DNA of 38,114 nucleotides, from contig JAJDBE010000121.1 of the NCBI GenBank assembly GCA_029261515.1, forward strand, positions 1 to 38,114, written 5' to 3'. The notes beneath the pieces were generated by a model. The model had not been told where the DNA came from and searched no databases. It worked only from the letters and a program-made list of their open reading frames with translations. The position numbers and the translations under genes were made by a program. The DNA is from Nitrospinaceae bacterium. GTDB taxonomy: Bacteria > Nitrospinota > Nitrospinia > Nitrospinales > VA-1. Position 1 is the first letter of the stretch, and every line of letters starts with the position of its first letter. Positions 16,319 to 25,101 of the stretch are shown here, one piece after another.

Positions 16319-17279
16319 GCCGATCCATCCCCTCTTTCTGCGTGATCACCGGAGCATACCCGAAATCCTTTTTGGCCTTCGCAATATTAAAATAATGCGA
16401 GGTCGCCAATTGCGCCGCCACAAAACGTGTCATCGGCGGTTCGCTCATGATCCCCAAAAAACCATACACCTTCTCTAACAGCGCCCCCATAATTTTGGCA
16501 GAAGAATAGGACAGCGATTTTGTCGCCGGCGGTCTTTCAAGTGCAATGAGCAGATCGTTGATCCAGTCCCACAGGTTGACAGGTTCCCCGTCGCTGATGA
16601 AATAGCACTGCCCGGCTACCGGTGAATCCGGCGTTAACGCGTCGCAGGCCTGAACATGTGCCTGGGCGGCATTGTCCACATGGATGATATCGACCTTGTT
16701 TTGGCCCTCGCCGACCCGGACCAGCCTTCCCTTCTCTGCGCGATCGAGGATGCGCGGAACCAAGTGCGGATCGCCCACTCCCCAGATCAAATGCGGGCGC
16801 AAGGATACGGTACACAGGCCCTTCACCCCATTGGCGGCCACGACCAATTTTTCGGCCATCGCCTTGGTTTCGGGATAATGACAGAGGTAAGTTTTTGGAT
16901 AAGGGACGGTCTCATCTACATTTTCAAGGTCGGATTCATCGAATACCACGCTGGGCGAACTGGTGAAGATCAATTTCTTCACGGCATGCGCGTGGCAGGC
17001 GTCGATTACATTTTGGGTGCCCTGGACGTTGATCTCAAAATATTTCTGGTAATCGCCCCAGACTCCCGGAATGGCCGCCGCGTGAAATACAGCATCCTGA
17101 CCTTCCACCGCATTGAATACGCCTGTTCGGTCGCGAAGATCGCATTGAAGGCATTGAATTCCATTTTCAATGTGCGGATATTTGTTTCTTCCAAGGACGG
17201 TGACCCGATCGCCCCTTCGGTGCAGTCTCTCCACGATATGAGAGCCTAAAAATCCACCTCCGCCTGTGACTAAAGCGCG
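16284..17279 (-). CDS. NAD-dependent epimerase/dehydratase (3-beta-HSD-like, extended SDR)
   Basis: Extended short-chain dehydrogenase/reductase of 331 residues. The cofactor motif GGGGFLGSH is at 7-15, CDLRD near 47, and the active-site pair is SSPSVVFD (about 108-115) and Tyr136-x3-Lys140 in CHYPETKAMAEKL. The pattern NVQGTQNVIDAC and the later DIIHVDNAAQAH fit the 3-beta-hydroxysteroid dehydrogenase/isomerase-like branch, whose bacterial members act on sterols, hopanoid precursors or other nucleotide-free substrates. The substrate cannot be told here. I chose the ATG at 17279, which starts MRALVTGG as expected for the fold; an upstream ATG at 17300 adds seven residues. The 3' end overlaps larB tail to tail by 35 bases. 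Confidence 0.9.
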   Translation of the reverse strand, partial: RALVTGGGGFLGSHIVERLHRRGDRVTVLGRNKYPHIENGIQCLQCDLRDRTGVFNAVEGQDAVFHAAAIPGVWGDYQKYFEINVQGTQNVIDACHAHAVKKLIFTSSPSVVFDESDLENVDETVPYPKTYLCHYPETKAMAEKLVVAANGVKGLCTVSLRPHLIWGVGDPHLVPRILDRAEKGRLVRVGEGQNKVDIIHVDNAAQAHVQACDALTPDSPVAGQCYFISDGEPVNLWDWINDLLIALERPPATKSLSYSSAKIMGALLEKVYGFLGIMSEPPMTRFVAAQLATSHYFNIAKAKKDFGYAPVITQKEGMDRLIAHLRVHPEG

Positions 17280-17405
17280 CATATCAAAACAAAATTGCAA
17301 TTTTCAGGAAGTTAGAATTTAATAAGTCGAGGCCTACTGAATCTAACAGCATCCTTTTGATTTCTCAAGGATCAAGTCGCGGGGCAACCCAACGGAGAAT
17401 TCCTC

Positions 17406-18686
17406 ATGAATTTTGAAGCCGACCACAGAGACAATCCCGAGTATTTCACTCCGATTTACCAGATGGCCTTGACTCAGTTTAACCAGGCGGTCAAACTGCT
17501 GCAGTTGCCTGAAGATTGTGCGGAGTGGATCATCAGCCCCGACCGGTGCATGATGGTCAGCCTGCCCATACGCATGGATGACGGCAAACTTAGAACGTTT
17601 TACGGTTATCGCGTCCAGCACAATTCCGCTCTGGGCCCCGGAAAAGGCGGCCTGCGCTACCATCCCAGCGTCACCCTTGGAGAAGTCACCGCCCTCGCGA
17701 CGTGGATGACATGGAAAGGGGGATTGATGAACATCCCTCTAGGCGGCGCAAAAGGTGGCATCCGCTGCAATCCGAAAGAAATGTCGAAAAACGAATTGGA
17801 GAATCTGACGCGCAGATACACCGCTGCCATTTTCCCGATCATCGGCCCGGGAAAGGATGTTCCGGCGCCGGATGTGGGAACCGACTCGCAAACCATGGCC
17901 TGGATCATGGACACCTACAGCATGCAGACCGGCTTTCACACCATGGGTGTGGTCACGGGAAAACCGGAGATCATGGGCGGTTCGCTGGGCCGTATGGAAG
18001 CGACGGGCCTTGGGGTGGCGCACACCATTGCGCATGCGGCGAAAAAAATCAACCTGCCGTTGGAGGGCGCAACGGTTGTGGTCCAGGGTTTTGGCAACGT
18101 CGGTTATTACACGGCAAAATTTTTACAGGGGATGGGGGCTAAAATCATCGCGGTCAGCAACTCGCTGGGCGGGGTCCACAATAAAAACGGTATTCCCATC
18201 GACCCTCTGCATCAACATGCGCAGGAAGACCGGCAATTGGACAACTTCCCGGACACGGAAAAAATCACCAATGCCAAACTTCTGTCCTTGAAATGTGACA
18301 TTCTGGTGCTGGCGGCTTTGGAAAATCAGGTGACGGAAAAAAACGCGTCCAAAGTCAATTGCAAAATCTACGCGGAAGGCGCCAACGGCCCTACCAGCCT
18401 GGAAGCGGACAAAATTCTCGAGGAGAAAGACATCTTCCTAATCCCGGATATCTTATGCAACTCCGGCGGCGTGGTGGTTTCCTATTTTGAATGGGTGCAG
18501 GGAATGCAGAGTTTCTTCTGGGAAACAGACGACATTTATAAACGAATGGAAAAAATCATGAACAATGCGTTTGAAGAGACCTACACGCTTTCCCAGCAGG
18601 AAAAAGTCGGAATGCGCACCGCCGGCCTGATGATCGGCATCAAACGCGTCGCCGACGCCATGATGGTGCGGGGGCTTTATCCTTAA
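17406..18686 (+). CDS. gdhA: Glutamate dehydrogenase (Glu/Leu/Phe/Val dehydrogenase family)
   Basis: The enzyme interconverts glutamate with 2-oxoglutarate and ammonium. Residues 80-120 carry GKGGLRYHPSVTLGEV, TWKGGLMNIPLGGAKGG with Lys104 and catalytic Lys116, and Asp156 is in the PAPDVGT motif. The Rossmann domain has VVQGFGNVG at 225-233. The length of 426 matches hexameric GDH of the NAD- or NADP-specific small class; the cofactor preference cannot be read with confidence. CGGAGA lies 6 to 11 bases before the ATG. It converges with tsaD across only ten bases, with no clear terminator between them. Confidence 0.95.
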   Translation: MNFEADHRDNPEYFTPIYQMALTQFNQAVKLLQLPEDCAEWIISPDRCMMVSLPIRMDDGKLRTFYGYRVQHNSALGPGKGGLRYHPSVTLGEVTALATWMTWKGGLMNIPLGGAKGGIRCNPKEMSKNELENLTRRYTAAIFPIIGPGKDVPAPDVGTDSQTMAWIMDTYSMQTGFHTMGVVTGKPEIMGGSLGRMEATGLGVAHTIAHAAKKINLPLEGATVVVQGFGNVGYYTAKFLQGMGAKIIAVSNSLGGVHNKNGIPIDPLHQHAQEDRQLDNFPDTEKITNAKLLSLKCDILVLAALENQVTEKNASKVNCKIYAEGANGPTSLEADKILEEKDIFLIPDILCNSGGVVVSYFEWVQGMQSFFWETDDIYKRMEKIMNNAFEETYTLSQQEKVGMRTAGLMIGIKRVADAMMVRGLYP

Positions 18687-18696
18687 TGGAGTTTTT

Positions 18697-19710
18697 CTAA
18701 TCCAGTGAAAGCGTGGCGCTGGCGTCGAGTTGCATGGCCTCAGTATCCGGGACACCGCCGTTCTGGTAGCGGTGGTATGCGGCACAGGCAATCATAGCGG
18801 CGTTGTCGGTGCAGAACACGAGTTTGGGGAAATAGGTTTGCATCCCCCTGGCTTCGGCGGCGGTTTTGACGGCTTCTCTCAAGGCGCCATTGGCCGCGAC
18901 CCCGCCAGTGACCACCACGCGACTCAAGTCCTGCTGTTCGCAGGCGAGAAAAACTTTTTTGACGAGAACATCCACCACAGCCGCTTGAAAGCTGGCGGCC
19001 ACATCTGCGTCGCTCAGTTGCGGCCCTTCCCTTCTTTGTCTTTTTAAAAGCAAATTCCGGACGGCGGTTTTTAATCCGCTGAAGCTGAAATCGAGTGATT
19101 CATTCCCAAGCATCGCGCGGGGAAAAGGGAACGCATCCGGCTTTCCCGATCGGGCTAATTTTTCGATCACCGGACCGCCGGGATAGCCAAGGCCCAGCAT
19201 CTTCGCCACTTTGTCGAAGGATTCGCCTGCCGCATCGTCGCGGGTACGGCCCAGCAGGGTGTATTTCCCGAATCCATCCACCCGGTACAAGTCGGTGTGG
19301 CCGCCGGAAACTCCCAGTGCCAGGAAAGGGAACTCCACCTTCTCCTGAAGAAAAATCGCCAGCAGATGGCCTTCCAGATGATTGATACCGAGGATGGGTT
19401 TTTTAGAACTGTAGGCAATGCCCTTGGCGGTGTTCAGCCCCACCAGTAAGGAACCAACCAGACCGGGTCCCCTGGTGGCGGCGATCAGATCAATTTCCGC
19501 AAGGGAAACCTTCGCGTCCTTCAAGGCCTGCTCGATAACGTGATGGATCCGCTCTACATGCGAACGTCCCGCCAGTTCGGGAACCACGCCGCCGTATTTA
19601 TCGTGCAGGCTGATCTGATCCGCAATGACATTGGACAATAGAATATTGCCATCTTTAAGCACCGCGGCGGCGGTTTCATCGCAGGATGTTTCAATACCCA
19701 AAACCAACAT
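18697..19710 (-). CDS. tsaD: tRNA N6-adenosine threonylcarbamoyltransferase
   Basis: TsaD transfers the threonylcarbamoyl group from threonylcarbamoyl-AMP to A37 of tRNAs reading ANN codons, together with TsaB and TsaE. The N-terminus MLVLGIETSCDET is the family signature of the ASKHA fold. Metal ligands His111 and His115 lie in INHLEGHLLA. GVSGGHTDL, AGESFDKVAKMLGLGYPGGP and VVTGGVAANGALRE are also present. The length of 337 is normal. It follows ctpA by 120 bases on the same strand and may be at the end of the ftsE-ctpA transcript. Confidence 0.97.
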   Translation of the reverse strand: MLVLGIETSCDETAAAVLKDGNILLSNVIADQISLHDKYGGVVPELAGRSHVERIHHVIEQALKDAKVSLAEIDLIAATRGPGLVGSLLVGLNTAKGIAYSSKKPILGINHLEGHLLAIFLQEKVEFPFLALGVSGGHTDLYRVDGFGKYTLLGRTRDDAAGESFDKVAKMLGLGYPGGPVIEKLARSGKPDAFPFPRAMLGNESLDFSFSGLKTAVRNLLLKRQRREGPQLSDADVAASFQAAVVDVLVKKVFLACEQQDLSRVVVTGGVAANGALREAVKTAAEARGMQTYFPKLVFCTDNAAMIACAAYHRYQNGGVPDTEAMQLDASATLSLD

Positions 19711-19830
19711 GTGTTTTTTATTTTAACCTTTCACCTTTGGAAAATACCAAACGGCTAATAGGAAAAACTGAATCACGTCTCGTCGGTATATTTCTCCCGT
19801 CTCCTGCCGCGGTTAACTTTTCAGATAAAC

Positions 19831-21318
19831 TTATTGAGTCATGCTTACTTGATTCTTCACCATATTAGAATTGCCGCTTTTTAAAGACTTAATGGTTTTC
19901 TTCATGATGTCCCAGCCTTTGAGCAGAGACACCGCCTGCATGAGCTGAAAATCTTTCCCCAGCTCTTCTTCCCTGGAAGCTTCCAGGGCATCCATTTCCT
20001 CATTTCCTTCCGGCTCTTCTACCACCTGATCTTTGCTTTCGTCAACCTCATCGATACTGCTTTTGCCTTTGAGATGCTTTTTCAAATCCTTTTCACGCAG
20101 GAAGCGGCGCAGTTTCTCTTTCTCCGGATTCTTTTTTTCCGCTTCTTCATCCTCATCGACTTCCGGTTTTGCCGGCATTTCAACGATGATATCAGGCTCA
20201 ATCCCGTTTTCCTGAATCACCCGGCCACTGGGGGTGTAATATCGGGCGGTCGTCAGCCGCAGAGCCGAACCATCCGTAAGCGGGATGATGGTTTGTACGG
20301 ACCCTTTTCCAAATGTCGCCGTTCCCAAAATCACGGCCCGGCCCAGATCCTGCAAAGCTCCAGCAACGATCTCCGAAGCGCTGGCGCTGCCTCCGTTGAC
20401 GAGAATAATCATCGGATAGGACACCCGCTTGCCTTTTTCATGAGTGGTGAACCGCATATTCTGGTCGTCCGTCCGGCCTTTGGTGTAAACAATCAAATTC
20501 TCTCGATCCAGAAAACGATCGGTCACTTCCACCGCCTGATTCAACAATCCGCCCGGATTGTTGCGGACATCCAGAACCAATTTTGTGATGCCTTTTTTCT
20601 CCAGATCTTCGAGAGCATTATCCAGATCGTTACTGGTGGATTTGGAAAAGTTGCGGATTTTTATATAACCCACATCGTCGCGGTAGAGCTTGGAGACAAC
20701 GCTTCTGACTTTGATGATATCCCGCACAATGGTGTATTCCTTGGGCGCCTCCAGAGATTCCCTGAAAATCGTGATCTTGATCGCCGCGCCCCGTTCCCCC
20801 CGCAGACGGTTGACAGCATCATTCAGGGTCATGTCCAGAGTGGATTCGTCTTCGATCTTGATGATTTTGTCGCCTGCCTGAATGCCGGCTTTAAAAGCGG
20901 GAGTGTCATCAATGGGAGAAACCACTGTTAAAATTCCATTCTTCAGGCTGATCTCAATGCCCAACCCACCAAACTTTCCTGAAGTGTCCACCAGCATATC
21001 CTTATAGGATTTTGGTGGCAGGTAACTGGTATGCGGGTCGAGGGATTTCACCATGCCTTTAATGGCTCCCTCAATCAACTCTTCGGAATTCACTTCCTCA
21101 ACATAATTGGATTCCACGAGGGAAAGAATCTCGGAAAAAACCTTTAACTTTTCATAGCTGTTCAGAGAGGGTCTTCCGCCCTCTTCCTTCCCGTCCTCGG
21201 CGATGGCAATATTCACTGTTGCAAAACAGATCAAAACCGCCAGAACAAAGGTGGCCTGCAAAATTCTGGAGCGCAAAAAGATGTCATCAAACTTTGGTTT
21301 ATGGTGAACGGCAGTCAA
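19831..21318 (-). CDS. ctpA: Carboxyl-terminal processing protease, S41 family
   Basis: A membrane anchor or signal peptide (ILQATFVLAVLICFATVNIAIA) is followed by an N-terminal helical region, a PDZ domain (about 115-200: GGLGIEISLKNG, AGIQAGDKIIKIE), and the S41 protease core. The serine-lysine dyad is in GGSASASEIVAG and FGKGSVQ; the Ser, Lys and Gln are spaced 25 and 4 residues, as in E. coli Prc. CTPs trim periplasmic proteins, including peptidoglycan hydrolases and their regulators. The tail after about 375 is a charged low-complexity extension. The start is TTG at 21318, supported by GGGAG 8 bases upstream; another TTG at 21333 is in frame but has no such site. It lies 83 bases downstream of envC. 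Confidence 0.94.
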   Translation of the reverse strand: MTAVHHKPKFDDIFLRSRILQATFVLAVLICFATVNIAIAEDGKEEGGRPSLNSYEKLKVFSEILSLVESNYVEEVNSEELIEGAIKGMVKSLDPHTSYLPPKSYKDMLVDTSGKFGGLGIEISLKNGILTVVSPIDDTPAFKAGIQAGDKIIKIEDESTLDMTLNDAVNRLRGERGAAIKITIFRESLEAPKEYTIVRDIIKVRSVVSKLYRDDVGYIKIRNFSKSTSNDLDNALEDLEKKGITKLVLDVRNNPGGLLNQAVEVTDRFLDRENLIVYTKGRTDDQNMRFTTHEKGKRVSYPMIILVNGGSASASEIVAGALQDLGRAVILGTATFGKGSVQTIIPLTDGSALRLTTARYYTPSGRVIQENGIEPDIIVEMPAKPEVDEDEEAEKKNPEKEKLRRFLREKDLKKHLKGKSSIDEVDESKDQVVEEPEGNEEMDALEASREEELGKDFQLMQAVSLLKGWDIMKKTIKSLKSGNSNMVKNQVSMTQ

Positions 21319-21401
21319 GTTGGTTTCTCCCAAAAAGGTTTTTAAAGCCAGTTAAATTATAGCGTAAATAGGACGCTCATGCATCAGAGATGCTTCCGAT
21401 G

Positions 21402-22589
21402 TTACCGTTTGGCCACTTGAAACCAACTGGTGGGTTCTATCGGTTTTCCTTTGTGACGCAGTTCGAAATAGAGGGTTTCTCCTACCAGAGACCCCGTATC
21501 CCCTGATCGGCCAATGATCTGGCCGGATCGAATCGTTCGCCCTACTTTCGTCACAATTTCATCCAGATGACCGTAAAGTGAATGGTATTCCTTTCCGTGA
21601 CCGACGATAATCAGGTTTCCGTAGCCTTCCAGCTCATTGGCGTACAAGACCTTGCCCTCGAAAATGGAGCGGACCGGCGTCCCCTTGGGGGCTTTGATAT
21701 TGACTCCATTATAGACGATATAGGTGTCGAACTGTTTATCCCTTTTTTTGCCGAATTTGTTGAGAAATTTACCTGACACCGGGAGGGCCAGGCGCCCTTT
21801 CTTATCGCCAAGGCCAATCCCCTCGCCCCGATCCAGTTTCTCTTCCAGCTGGAAAACCAGATTGGTTAAATTTGTGGCGGCGTCAAGGAGTTCCTTGCGG
21901 ACCCGAAGGTTCAAGGTTCTTTCTCTTTTCAGTCTTTGCAGGAATGCGGATCTTTCCTGAGTCTTGTTTTTTATTTCTTTCCGCTTTTTCAGGGTGCCTT
22001 TTTCCAGCTGTTCCAGCTTGGCCCGCGCATTGAGCAAGGCTCTTTTTTCTTCCTCCAATTGCTTCAATCGATTCCCATATTCCCGGAACACAGAGGAATC
22101 GTATTCCGCTACGGTCTCCATGTATTTTATTCGTTGCAGAAGATCGTGAAAGTTGGTGGCGGAAAAAAGAACTTTGACGGGAAACATGCTGCCTTCCTTG
22201 TAGATGGCACGGATGCGTTTCCCCAGGATTTTCTTCTGCCGGTTCTGAAATTTTTCAGCTTCCCCGATTTTTTGCGTCAAACGGGCGACTTTCTTTTGAT
22301 TGATGGTTTTGTTCCATTGGTAGATTTTGAGTTCCCGCTCCTTCAGCTTCAAACGGGTTTCGGTTTTTTGCAGGGTCTTGAGAAGAGAACTTTCCTTGGC
22401 GCCGGCAATGGAAATGGCTTTATCCTGGGCCTCAATTTTGGCTTTTAACTTTTCAAGTTCGTTTTTTTCCTGTTCGATTTGAGATTGAACTTCCGCATCG
22501 GGGTCTGCCGAAACCTGGTGGAAATTCAATCCCGCTATCAAAATGGAAAGCAGGCAAAACACCCAGACTTTTTTGACCCGTGCGCGCAT
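21402..22589 (-). CDS. envC: EnvC-like murein hydrolase activator (degenerate LytM domain)
   Basis: Signal peptide 1-28, long coiled coils at about 30-120 and 165-240, then a C-terminal LytM/M23 domain (about 265-390). In active M23 enzymes the zinc site is HxGxD, a second His in the HL motif, and HxH. Here these read Y293-N-G-V-N297, His341 retained, and LYFE with Tyr374, so most ligands are lost. This is the pattern of EnvC and NlpD, which activate N-acetylmuramoyl-L-alanine amidases at the septum rather than cut themselves. It overlaps the ftsX stop by one base (TAATG), so it is co-translated with its expected partner FtsEX. Confidence 0.93.
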   Translation of the reverse strand: MRARVKKVWVFCLLSILIAGLNFHQVSADPDAEVQSQIEQEKNELEKLKAKIEAQDKAISIAGAKESSLLKTLQKTETRLKLKERELKIYQWNKTINQKKVARLTQKIGEAEKFQNRQKKILGKRIRAIYKEGSMFPVKVLFSATNFHDLLQRIKYMETVAEYDSSVFREYGNRLKQLEEEKRALLNARAKLEQLEKGTLKKRKEIKNKTQERSAFLQRLKRERTLNLRVRKELLDAATNLTNLVFQLEEKLDRGEGIGLGDKKGRLALPVSGKFLNKFGKKRDKQFDTYIVYNGVNIKAPKGTPVRSIFEGKVLYANELEGYGNLIIVGHGKEYHSLYGHLDEIVTKVGRTIRSGQIIGRSGDTGSLVGETLYFELRHKGKPIEPTSWFQVAKR

Positions 22590-23482
22590 TATTTTCGCTC
22601 GACATGCAGGAATTGGCGAATGGATATAAAACTGCCCAGCCAGCCGATGAACACGCTGGTTGCCAGGACGGTAAGGATCATTGATTGCGGAATATATTGA
22701 AACTCGATGCCGCGGGCGATGGATTCCAGCGATCCCTGGAATTGATATCTGATATAAAGCTGGATGGCTTTGATCAGAGCCAGAGCGGCAATTCCGCCGG
22801 TCAACCCCTGCAATAAACCTTCAATGAGGAAAGGAATCTTGACGTAACGGGGAGTCGCGCCGATCAAAAGCATGAGTTCGATTTCATCCTGCCGGGAATA
22901 ATAGGACAGCTTGATAGTATTGGATATGATGAGAGTCAACCCGATGGCCAGAAGCGATCCCACGGCCAAAAGGAAGATGCGGATGAACACCATGAATTTC
23001 TCAAAAGCCCCCAGCCACCTCTCGCCATATTCCAGGGATTCCACTCCTGGCCTTTTACTTAAAAGGTCGGCAAATTGGCGAATCCTCAAAAAGCGATCGT
23101 CCGCCGGCTTGAATTTCAGGCTGTAGGAACTGGGCAATGGGTTGAATTCGAGATCCTCTATGACTTCCGAGTTTCCGGAAAAGGTGTTCTTGAAGCCTTG
23201 CCAGGCGGCTTCTTTGGACACAAATGTCATGGACTCGACATCGCTATTGATCGATATCAGCTTTTCCAATCCCTGTTTTTGATCACCGGTGATTTTATCC
23301 TCCAGATAGACGATCAACTGGACCTGTTTGCTCCAGGTCATTAGGAACGTGTTGAGGTTGACAAAAATGACGAGAAACAAACCGAGGATGGAAAACGCCA
23401 CGGTAATCGTGGCGATGGATACGAGAAACGTCTGCTTGTTGGACTTGATGTTGGAGAAGGTGGTTTGAATGGTATTTAGCAT
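22589..23482 (-). CDS. ftsX: Cell-division permease-like protein FtsX
   Basis: Four transmembrane helices at about 17-42, 163-190, 217-245 and 266-290, with a periplasmic domain of about 115 residues between the first two, the FtsX arrangement. RQDEIELMLLIGATPRYVK between TM2 and TM3 is the conserved cytoplasmic loop that meets FtsE. FtsX passes the FtsE ATPase cycle across the membrane to EnvC-type activators, controlling septal peptidoglycan splitting. Length 297 is normal. It starts 17 bases after ftsE and shares one base with envC. Confidence 0.95.
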   Translation of the reverse strand: MLNTIQTTFSNIKSNKQTFLVSIATITVAFSILGLFLVIFVNLNTFLMTWSKQVQLIVYLEDKITGDQKQGLEKLISINSDVESMTFVSKEAAWQGFKNTFSGNSEVIEDLEFNPLPSSYSLKFKPADDRFLRIRQFADLLSKRPGVESLEYGERWLGAFEKFMVFIRIFLLAVGSLLAIGLTLIISNTIKLSYYSRQDEIELMLLIGATPRYVKIPFLIEGLLQGLTGGIAALALIKAIQLYIRYQFQGSLESIARGIEFQYIPQSMILTVLATSVFIGWLGSFISIRQFLHVERK

Positions 23483-23499
23483 CTATGACAAAGCTCGGA

Positions 23500-24156
23500 T
23501 CATTGCGAGACCAGCATCCCCCGGTTGAGGACCACCACTCTGTGGTTGCGTGAGCGAATCATCTCCTGATTGTGCGTGGCAAAAATGATGGTGACTCCCT
23601 TTTGCTTGGTCCGCTCGAACAATTTGAGGATCTCCAGGGAGATTTCCGGGTCCAGGTTTCCTGTCGGTTCATCGGCCAGGATAACTCTCGGTGAATTGAC
23701 TAATGCGCGGGCAATGGCGACCCGCTGTTGTTCTCCGCCGGACAATTGCGGCGGGAAAAAATCTTTTTTGTGCGTGAGGCCGACATTTTTCAACGCTTCC
23801 CAGGTTTTATAGCGGATGCGTTTTCTGTCCGCACCGATGACTTCCTGAGCAAAGGCGACATTTTCAAACACGCTTTTTCTGGCGAGAAGTTTGTAATCCT
23901 GAAACACAACGCCTATTTTCCTTCTGAGGCTGTAAAGCCGGCGTTCGGGAATTTTGCCGATATTCATCCCATGCACCAGAACCTGCCCCCTGTCGAAAAC
24001 CTCCGCGCCAAATAAAATTTTCAAGAGCGTGGTTTTTCCGGCTCCACTGGGTCCGGTCAAAAAAATAAACTCGCCTTTTTTGATCGAAAAGGTGATGTCG
24101 ATCAAGGCCGGGGTCACTCCGCCATATGTTTTTGAAACGTTAAAAAGCTGGATCAT
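23500..24156 (-). CDS. ftsE: Cell-division ATP-binding protein FtsE
   Basis: ABC ATPase of 218 residues. Walker A GPSGAGKTT (35-43), Q-loop VVFQDYKLL, signature LSGGEQQRVAIARAL (138-152), Walker B VILADEPTGNLD (158-169) and H-loop ATHN (His195) are all intact. The FQDYKLL segment is typical of FtsE rather than other MacB-like ATPases. With FtsX it forms the septal complex that drives EnvC. No ribosome-binding site is obvious before the ATG. The upstream 208-aa unknown gene is 94 bases away on the same strand. Confidence 0.96.
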   Translation of the reverse strand: MIQLFNVSKTYGGVTPALIDITFSIKKGEFIFLTGPSGAGKTTLLKILFGAEVFDRGQVLVHGMNIGKIPERRLYSLRRKIGVVFQDYKLLARKSVFENVAFAQEVIGADRKRIRYKTWEALKNVGLTHKKDFFPPQLSGGEQQRVAIARALVNSPRVILADEPTGNLDPEISLEILKLFERTKQKGVTIIFATHNQEMIRSRNHRVVVLNRGMLVSQ

Positions 24157-24250
24157 GCGAACGAGGGATTAAGTGGTGGTGATCCAAGGATCAAAAAATG
24201 GAAGCAGTATGAATGGTCTTTATTTAGATTGCAAAAACTGGGTAATGTGT

Positions 24251-24877
24251 TCAGACTTTAGATCGATCGGTGAGATGGGGGAATTCGTCCGCAATAATGA
24301 AATCGCTTTCAGCGCTGTCCTCCGCCAGAAACTCTTCTGGAAAGGTAGAGATCATTCCCGGACCGTAAAACTTTTTGATCTGCTCGGATGATAGCAGTTC
24401 AAAGTTGATAAAGGTCTTGGTTACCATCCGTTCGTTTTCCATTTCGCAGGCAAAAACTCCCGCCGGACAGGTGAGGTAGCCTTCATGCTCACCATAAGAC
24501 AATAACGCATCGTGCATATAGGAGTCGAGGACGATCACACAGTTGTCCTGCGTCTGGGTTCTTTCGCTGAACCGGTCGATGCAATGTGAGGTGTAAAATA
24601 CCTGGGGATGGGAAAACGACTGTGTCAATTTTCCCTTGTCTGTGGCTATTTTTCGCGCAGGAGAAACCAGGGTCACAAACCCCTGTTTGGTGAAATCGAC
24701 CAGGCACAACACATCCTTGCCAAATTTTTTACTGATTTTCTGGGTCATTTCTTCCATGAACTTCTGCCGTTTGCGGATCGAAATCCGGGCATTGCCACGG
24801 AACTTTTTCTGAAAAGCCGTCTTGAGATAGCTTTCAATTTGACTTTTTTTATACTGAAATTCCCGGTCTACCGACAT
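24251..24877 (-). CDS. Hypothetical protein, 208 aa, upstream of ftsE
   Basis: I do not recognise a family. The N-terminal third is strongly basic (KKSQIESYLKTAFQKKFRG, ISIRKRQKFMEEM) and may bind nucleic acid. The middle has a compact segment SHCIDRFSERTQTQDNC near residue 98-114, in which Arg and His are well placed to act as catalytic or binding residues, and a small beta-rich part follows (YGEHEGYLTCPAGVFACEM). There is no signal peptide. No ribosome-binding site is clear. Position suggests it may be the first gene of the ftsE-ftsX-envC-ctpA transcript, but the 94-base gap leaves this open. Confidence 0.75.
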   Translation of the reverse strand: MSVDREFQYKKSQIESYLKTAFQKKFRGNARISIRKRQKFMEEMTQKISKKFGKDVLCLVDFTKQGFVTLVSPARKIATDKGKLTQSFSHPQVFYTSHCIDRFSERTQTQDNCVIVLDSYMHDALLSYGEHEGYLTCPAGVFACEMENERMVTKTFINFELLSSEQIKKFYGPGMISTFPEEFLAEDSAESDFIIADEFPHLTDRSKV

Positions 24878-25101
24878 TTTTTAAAAGAAAGCTGATTTTT
24901 GGGCGCTAAGTAAAAAGTGGCTGGGAAATCACAACCACAGAATAGTCATTTATAATTTATCATACCTCCCATAAAAAATCTCCATTTTGTTAAAATATTT
25001 GTTTTTATTGGGATTACTTTCCCCTGAAAATGCTTTATATTTCTCAATTTCCCTGTCACAGTCTGGTTTTTTGCCAGGCTCCTATGTGTTAAAATAAATA
25101 A

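Noticed and set aside
20074-20931. 285-codon open frame antisense to ctpA
   Set aside because: Shadow of the protease core, including the region coding for the catalytic serine and lysine.
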